Below, in pieces: positions 57,949 through 64,000 of a stretch of DNA of 64,000 bases (its first letter is position 1; the number at the start of each line of letters is the position of its first letter). This DNA is from Hanleya hanleyi (taxonomy: Eukaryota; Mollusca; Polyplacophora; Lepidopleurida; Hanleyidae): the NCBI GenBank assembly GCA_036873755.1, contig JAVTVY010019482.1:1-64000 (forward strand), read 5' to 3'. The notes beneath the pieces are model-generated. The model saw only the letters and a program-made list of their open reading frames with translations, made no database searches and was not told the origin of the DNA. Both the position numbers and the translations under genes were made by a program.

Positions 57949-58018
57949 CTGTATGTAACCCGTCACACCAAAGTTTACTGGGCTTCATATTTCGGCTGTA
58001 CCAGTCCAGGCATCCCAT
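57949..58018 (-). CDS. HAT1: Candidate HAT1 first coding exon
   Basis: A minus-strand ATG at 58018 opens 23 codons plus one base, ending at a GT donor (ACATACAG/gtattc). That is exactly the phase needed by the exon at 56545-56616. The encoded start (MGCLDWYSRNMK) does not resemble the human N-terminus, which is poorly conserved, so the call rests on phase, donor, a purine-rich start context and promoter-like motifs just upstream. An alternative donor-bearing segment at 61151-61215 does not keep frame. Confidence 0.3.
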
Positions 58019-58039
58019 GTACACAATTAAATTAATGAC

Positions 58040-58135
58040 GTGTTATGTGACGGAAGTAGCCGAAAATAGTAATTGTCGAAAACTTAGCTCATCTCTGGAG
58101 CGCTATGGAGGAAAATCCTGTGACGTCATCGCTGT
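58040..58135 (-). promoter_or_regulatory. Candidate HAT1 promoter
   Basis: Just upstream of the candidate first exon are a perfect CRE palindrome TGACGTCA at 58121-58128 and an ETS-type CGGAAGT at 58051-58057. Both are typical of housekeeping promoters. No TATA box is obvious. This is inference from motifs only. Confidence 0.25.
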
Positions 58136-58259
58136 TTGTAAACAGACTGTGCGCCCTCTGCTTGAAGGCAAAAGATTGAAAATATCAAGGGAGACAACTC
58201 GATTAACATGCAAATTTATAGGCACTGGTCAAAAACAGTTATCATTTATAGTTGTGGTT

Positions 58260-59300
58260 TAGCGCCATATCTTGAAACAAAATTTATGGATACGATTCAT
58301 TTGTCACAAAACTTGAATTCGTTTTTGTATATAATAATATTTTCATGACAAATTCTAAGCAAATGAACATTTTAGAAGTGAATAAACTGAGGCCTTCGGT
58401 ACGGCAAACATGTTAAAATGAGTTATTTTAATATTCATATTCTACGGAACTAAGTTTGAATTTGAACTTCTTTATTATAAGATGCCTTATCTTCTTTATG
58501 GGGCTAGGCTAATGCGAATATATATTTACAAATAAAATTTGTACTAGTGGTACGGTACCATCGTTTTCACAAAACACAAAACTTTCGTATCCGTTCTGAC
58601 CAAATTATCATTTTCTATTAATTTGCCACTTTGATCAAAAGCAATCTAGTGTTGCAATGCCACTTTTTATCAGCCGTGACAAACACCAAATATCGTTTTG
58701 AGTCAAGGTGTTGGATGTCCTGTTAGCTACCGGATATCTATTGGTCCCAAATCATGCTTTTTATATGGAAGCCTGTCCTGGCGAATTTCGGTAAAAATCG
58801 TAAAAGTATGATGAAAATATGTATTTAGGTTTTTACCTCCGTCAATCAGACGGAGGTCTAGGAGCGCAACGTGAAATCTCCCGCCAAATAATTGTCATAT
58901 GGGGAACCCACGACTCATAGTATTTCCAATAGGGATCGTCATGGTTCCCGACGAAATCTTGAATCTTTCTTTGGACACAAATGAATGCTTACGGCACAAA
59001 AGGTGTGTATCCTTTGCAGCGCTTCCACCGGGTCTCTTTATTCGAGGGTACTAAATTCGCGCGTGTACTTATAGCTTCGCGCTGGTACAGATGGCCGGTG
59101 GGTATGCGACGAAGACAAACCTGCGCTTTCATAAAAAGTAAATTTTCACGAAAGAAAAACTCGCATTCCAGATAGTATAATTGGAAACTTCCCCGAGAAT
59201 CTCTGAATCGGCAAAAAGATAAAGGACGAGTGTCATTCACCAGGATGCGAGTCGGAAGTGAGAAGTCAAATTCAAAGTCAGAGGTCAAAAACGTAAAACT
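58260..59300. other. Intergenic or upstream sequence with a hairpin
   Basis: ACCTCCGTC...GACGGAGGT at about 58838-58858, preceded by a GTTTTT run, has the form of a pearl-like 3' hairpin on the minus strand. The rest is unrecognised. Confidence 0.4.
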
Positions 59301-59309
59301 CCGAAGAAC

Positions 59310-60770
59310 TCTCTCGGCTTTTTCTTTTCTTTTTTTTTTAGTTGTGGGGGTGAGGGTTGGGGAGATAGCGACTGAAAAAATATATCTTCCCATGCTTCAA
59401 TCGTTATCTGTGAATCCGATCAACAACCTAGCCGGATAATCTGTCAAAAATTATCCGTCGTCTGGGTAAGGTTGAAGGGTCATCGGAAGCCCGAACTGTG
59501 ATACAGGCAAAAACTGTTGTTGTTGTAGTCTGGAAAAATAACTCTGCCTCACGAGGCGCTCTCTCGGCTTTTTCTTTTCCTTTTGTTTGAAGATTGGGGG
59601 GGGGGAGATAGCGACTGAAAATATATATCTTCCCATGATACTTCAATCGTGCGCTCATGAATTCCACGGAAAAGCGGACATTGCTAAACAGCCCTTTTTC
59701 GCATAAAATTCACTCCACATTCTGTCATAGACCCTATATTAGCATGCTGTTTGTTCTATTCGCTTCCTATGATCCCCGGGAACAAGCCAATAATAGAGAA
59801 GATGTGTTTTAATAGCGAAATATTTTTCCCGCAATTTTTTAACATGAAGAACTCGGAAAATTCTAAATTGTCAAAGAAGAAAAATTGCACTTTACTGAAA
59901 ACTATACTATTTTGAAACATCTGCAGAAAAGATATGCATGTATAATATGTTGATCTTGACTGTTTATTGGTATTCCTTTTGTTAAATTTGTATACGGCCT
60001 CGATGAGGTGTTTTATACAATAAAATGAATCTGAATCTGAATCTGTGGCGGGAGCTGTATACCTTAGTAAAAATAAGAGGTCAGAGTTTTAATTTTCTAA
60101 GTAGAAGAGATAAATTCACTCTAGGAATATTTTTTTGAAGAAAATGTGTAATTAATAAAGCACTTTTACCGATAAGATTTAAAAAGCGCACTCGTGATTC
60201 CATCACGATTTTTTGTCGATTCCGTCACGGACTAGATTTAACCCCTGGGATGATCCAGTCGCGTTTTTCTCACGATGAAAAAAATCTTATCATCCTTGGG
60301 TACTGTATGTTAGTAAGAGATGTCATATAAGAATAGTCAGATTGAAACAGAGCAGCAAAAAAATAGACAAGCAACACTAGTCAAGAGTCATGTCCGTTTC
60401 AGGTGATTCCGTCACGAACATTTCGAAGCATGATTTACTGAAAATGCTGGATCATCTGTAGATTTTTCATGGATCCGTAAACAGATGTCATATAGAATAG
60501 CAAACTAAACTTGAAACTACATGGGTATGACCACGGAACTTCCGAGTACATGACTTTGAATAAAGAAAAGTCTTCCCAACGGTGATTCCGTCACGGTGGA
60601 ATTCATGATCTGTGAATCCGATCAACAACCTAGCCGGACAATCTGTCAAAAATTATCCGTCGTCTGGGTAAGGTTGAAGCGTAATCGGAAGCTCGGACTG
60701 TGATACAGGCAAAAACTGTTGTTGTTGTAGTCTAGAAAAATAACTGGCATGCACTCTATGGAGAAGGGCC
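59310..60770. repeat. Duplicated segments around a LINE-like tail
   Basis: 59408-59545 recurs almost exactly at 60611-60747 (landmark atccgatcaacaacctagcc). 59310-59405 recurs at about 59565-59660 (landmark gctttttcttttc). Several GATTCCGTCACG copies lie at 60190-60600. Possibly parts of one element family. Confidence 0.7.
59935..60045 (+). mobile_element. LINE-like 3' end with (TGAATC)n tail
   Basis: Sequence with cctcgatgaggtgttttata, caataaaatg and three TGAATC units. This is a form I associate with 3' ends of mollusc non-LTR retrotransposons. No ORF remains upstream. Confidence 0.5.
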
Positions 60771-61704
60771 TCGTGAGGCACAAAGTGCAATTTTTTGTTG
60801 TTGTTTATCTGCAAATCCGCTCAACTCGATGGGTATCTTTCACTTGTTCTCACAGTTGCCTGGCCTGTGTGATATTGGGTGGTCGAAGTCTACGTATAGT
60901 TTTTTTCAATAAATTATGGAAATTAATATAAACATATATTTTTTTAAATAGATTTTTTTATAAGTGTATTTCTCTTTCATCTTTGGCTCAATTAAAGTCA
61001 TTCTCTAAAATGTGAAGCCGAGTTAATACAGTTTTTAATTATCTACCAAACCCTGTCCTCTATGACATAGAATAAAAGAGAAGTTGAGAATAGAACCGCT
61101 CAACACAGTCATTTCTAAACATCAAGTTGTACATAAGTATTTTTACTTACTCTGTACAAGCTGAGGGCATTTTTGTGGCTTTTGAAAATTTTGAGATTTT
61201 TGCGAGTCTGTCCATATTTAACTAAGCGACGTCCAAGCGAGCTAATGTACGCGCGTTATATTCATATCAAGTATGGTGCGGCTTGTGTTCAATGAGGCTT
61301 GGAATGTTTATACAATTAATTTTCTTCTCACTGTTACACAATAAATATTTGCTGCGTGGAATCCAGTCATTTGTTCCATTGGGGCAATATACTCATCAGC
61401 CATCACCATTCAATGTGAATGTGATACATGTACAAGTCCATGGTCATTGATACAGTAAGGTGAAGGCGAAGGTGACCTGTAACACCAGTATACAAAATTA
61501 TACCGAGCGCATTGAATCCTCATCATATGATGCTGAGACAGATCAGAACGAAGTGTCGGTAAAATCAGGTGTGTTTTGAAGAGCATTCTCTCATCAATGA
61601 TGATGCTATACTGTACACATACAAAATATGAAGTGTTGCTGTGTTGGGCCTAAAGCACAAAATCACAAGCAAGTTGGTACAACTAGGCACACAGGGTCTC
61701 ATTT
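60771..61704. other. Unrecognised; includes a spliceable minus-strand segment
   Basis: 61151-61215 on the minus strand reads ATG with 20 open codons and a gtaagt donor (MDRLAKISKFSKATK), but its phase does not fit HAT1 exon 2. It may belong to an upstream untranslated exon or be chance. Confidence 0.3.
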
Positions 61705-62742
61705 CAGGGAGTAATCCAGGAAGGTTTTGCTACCGGTATACCGGTATGGGCGCCCAAACTCTCGCGCCCAAATGAAAACGAAAAAAATAAAAATCCAAAC
61801 TAAACCTCGCGGTAAATCAGACATCATAGCACTGTGTTAGAGCCTACGCGCCACTACAATTCAGCAGAACATGGAAAAACTCCGACTTGAAATTTACAGT
61901 AAAAACAGACAGGACACATCAGATTTGTACAAAAATAACGTTTATTTCTCATCGACTACAGTTTAGTTTTGTATATTAAATACATTCTCAAGGCTGAAGT
62001 ATACTTCAAATAGTGAACATCTTTCACTGTTTTATTATTGACGGGAGTAGTGTACTCCAGTCCGGTTCCGCTTCGAGTCTGACAATTATACGCGCGCCTA
62101 CCGATCGTCAAAAGTTGTCGTCGTATAATTTAAAAGAGCACGGTTTACACGATTTGATAAAATGGGTCGTCCAAGAACGTCTGGTCTCAGCCATAATAAA
62201 AAGGCTGCTACCTACTGGTCAAAACGAAAATGTGTAGACGATAAACCTACTGATCAGCGCACTCTTTTGCATTTATAAAACGTGCACGTGGCGGAGACGC
62301 GGAAACTGGTGCTTCGGTGGACGATACACACGAAAATGAAACTGACGAACGGGACACTTCTGACCAGGAACAATCAGAACATTCTCAGGAAATTGAAACA
62401 CCTAGGCCTAACAATGTACAACAACAGCACAGCGACGAAAATGTGCCAACAGTTTGGATAAACTAATGACGGATTGACATATAGGTAATGAAATTTCCAC
62501 AAAGAATGAACACAAAACAGTATTGATACATGAAGTTTGTCATTCGGCTTTATTGTTGTTGATGTGATTTTCAAGAATCCTCGATATAGTACTCTACACT
62601 GATCCAGGGAGCATAATTGTTTATTTCATTAGATGCATGTCAAATTCCATTTTTATTTTCGCTCTGCGACGGGGGGGGGGGATACCCCCTCCCACTACCC
62701 TCCCCCATCGGCGTCCCCAAATAATTTCTGGATTACTCCCTG
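61705..62742 (+). mobile_element. hAT-like TIR element, 1.04 kb, TSD CATTT
   Basis: Starts CAGGGAGTAATCCAG, exactly inverted at its end (CTGGATTACTCCCTG); CATTT flanks both sides (61700-61704, 62743-62747). Just inside the left end is GGGCGCCCAAACTC then GCGCCCAAATGA, resembling the subterminal part of the 319 bp MITE. It carries a transposase N-terminal fragment. Confidence 0.85.
62162..62466 (+). pseudogene. hAT-type transposase N-terminal fragment, frameshifted
   Basis: ATG at 62162 opens MGRPRTSGLSHNKKAATYWS, continuing to QRTLLHL. A frame change near 62272 leads to KRARGGDAETG and an acidic, Gln-rich tail ending VPTVWIN at a TAA. A short QRTL-hydrophobic-basic motif followed by an acidic low-complexity stretch is common at the start of hAT and zinc-finger-MYM-like transposases. 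The zinc finger and catalytic core are absent: the element is internally deleted. Confidence 0.45.
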
Positions 62743-63099
62743 CATTTCTGTCGCTAACGTGTTGATTTGGGTGAGGGGATCCTCTCATGGGGAGGTGTGG
62801 GTGGGATGGGGCCTAATGTCTCAAGCACTTTTCCAGGTTTTCCATCAATATACTCTATTCCATACCCCAATATTTCAAGCACGTCAAATCAAACAAAAAT
62901 TATTTGCTGGGAATGTGACTTTCACATCCCTGTCTGGACATGCTAGTGAGGAACCCTCAATCCCAGATTAATTACCATTGATGAAGCTAACGTCCAACAA
63001 ATGCAAAATTGAGCTTGGCATCCGGCCGTATATTATTCAGTGATGTATTACGCTACGGACCCTGTTGCCTCGACGGAGGTCTTTGCGCTCATCCAGCGC

Positions 63100-63755
63100 T
63101 TGTTAATCTATGGATGCGTTCGCAAAGGAAAGTTATCAAAACCTATAATATCGCGAAAAATTCTTGTCAAATCGACACCATCTTTTCCCATTAATATTAC
63201 AAGGAAACTAAGAAACAAAATGATATTTTATTTCATGATCCTATAAAACTATAAAGAAATTCCTGCATTTAGATTTTTATTTTACGGAAGCCTTTTCGAG
63301 TAAAGTGTTGGTAAATATATCACAGAAAATTCCTGGCGAATTGACACCATCTTTTCCGATAAATATTACAAGAAAACAGCTTAAAATACAGCAATAATAT
63401 TTATATTTTCATGATCCTGTATAATACTCGAGATGAAAAATAAGTAGTTAGATTTTTAATTTATGGATGCATTGGCATAGTAAGTTACCGGTACTGAAAC
63501 CTGGTGTCGGTATATCACGGAAAATTCTCGGCGAATTCAATCCGACTTTTCTGGTAAACATTACCAGAAAAACGAAGAATATACAAAAATGTTTATATTT
63601 TCATGATTCTATAATACTAGAGATGAAAACTATTTAATTTAGATTTGTATTTTATGGATGCGTTTTCAATGGAAGTATTATTAATACGTTTTGTGCCGGT
63701 GTATCGCGGAAAATTCCCGTCGAATCGACACCATCTTTTACGGTAAACTTCTCGT
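63100..63755 (+). repeat. Short satellite, about 200 bp monomer
   Basis: Three to four divergent units share tatggatgcgtt, aaaattc-Yggcgaat-gacaccatctttt and ttatattttcatgatYctata. Non-coding. Confidence 0.75.
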
Positions 63756-63896
63756 CGTGGGGTGAAAGATATGTGTAGCAAAAGATATTTTTCTGAAACG
63801 GGCATCTGTACAGGTTCAATAATAACTAAACAGATTCAAATATCGAAAAGATACAGGCACAGTTATCAAATGTTGGTTACTATCTCCGGCGTATCC

Positions 63897-64000
63897 CAGG
63901 GCTCGAAATGGCGCCCTGCTATTGGCGAAAAGCAGGTGAAAATTTGCCTGTCGCAGGCCAAGTGAAAATTGACCTGCTAAAATAAAAAAATCGTGAAAAA
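63897..64000. mobile_element. Left end of another CAGGG element, cut by window end
   Basis: CAGGGCTCGAAATGGCGCC begins at 63897 and is followed by the short inverted motifs GCAGGTGAAAATTTGCCTG and GACCTGC. This is typical of a hAT terminus. The expected target duplication would copy 63892-63896 (tatcc). Confidence 0.45.

Noticed and set aside
61151..61215. Candidate HAT1 exon 1 (MDRLAKISKFSKATK...)
   Set aside because: Splicing its gtaagt donor to exon 2 puts HAT1 out of frame and hits a stop. The frame that would fit has no ATG.

Overview
The window looks like animal genomic DNA, most likely from a marine mollusc (gastropod or bivalve). It is AT-rich, has no operons, and holds one split gene in very large introns. 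Most of the rest is transposable elements of kinds common in molluscs: tandem-repeat elements ending in a hairpin plus TAAAA, a DIRS retrotransposon, hAT-like elements and a GTGA-headed interspersed repeat. No rRNA, tRNA or CRISPR array was recognised.

The only host gene I can support is HAT1, the catalytic subunit of the type B histone acetyltransferase. It lies on the minus strand. Ten coding exons were found with canonical GT/AG sites and matching phases, at 56545-56616, 53511-53586, 51326-51449, 50834-50975, 50386-50539, 49517-49621, 40862-40968, 19669-19820, 18777-18893 and 12242-12415. They give 406 residues collinear with animal HAT1 and end at a stop codon. Only about 20 N-terminal residues are unresolved; a phase-compatible first exon with an upstream promoter-like stretch is proposed at 57949-58018.

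Layout: 1-12241 lies downstream of HAT1 and holds a tandem element with nuclear-receptor-like sites (745-2114), a 2.6 kb hAT-like element (5181-7746) with a second TIR element inside it, and another tandem element (8915-10467). The intron at 12416-18776 holds a 5.3 kb hAT-like element with nested insertions. The large intron at 19821-40861 holds a 13.0 kb Mutator-like element (20420-33452) with terminal inverted repeats of about 2 kb and a broken transposase, then a Tc1/mariner-like element, a nested inverted-repeat structure and a tandem array. The intron at 40969-49516 is almost filled by a DIRS element (41625-49349), interrupted by a tandem element that itself holds a MITE. Smaller elements lie among exons 2-6. 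From 58.3 kb on there are short repeats, a LINE-like 3' end, a 1 kb hAT-like element with a transposase fragment, a small satellite, and the start of another CAGGG-ended element cut by the window edge.

The most interesting structures are the Mutator-like element, whose terminal repeats are arrays of NRF1-like and CRE-like palindromes; an inverted duplication of an unrecognised ORF inside it; a set of CAGGG...CCCTG elements with exact 5-6 bp target duplications; and the four-level nesting inside HAT1. Element classes were assigned by eye from termini, target duplications and motifs, without database searches.
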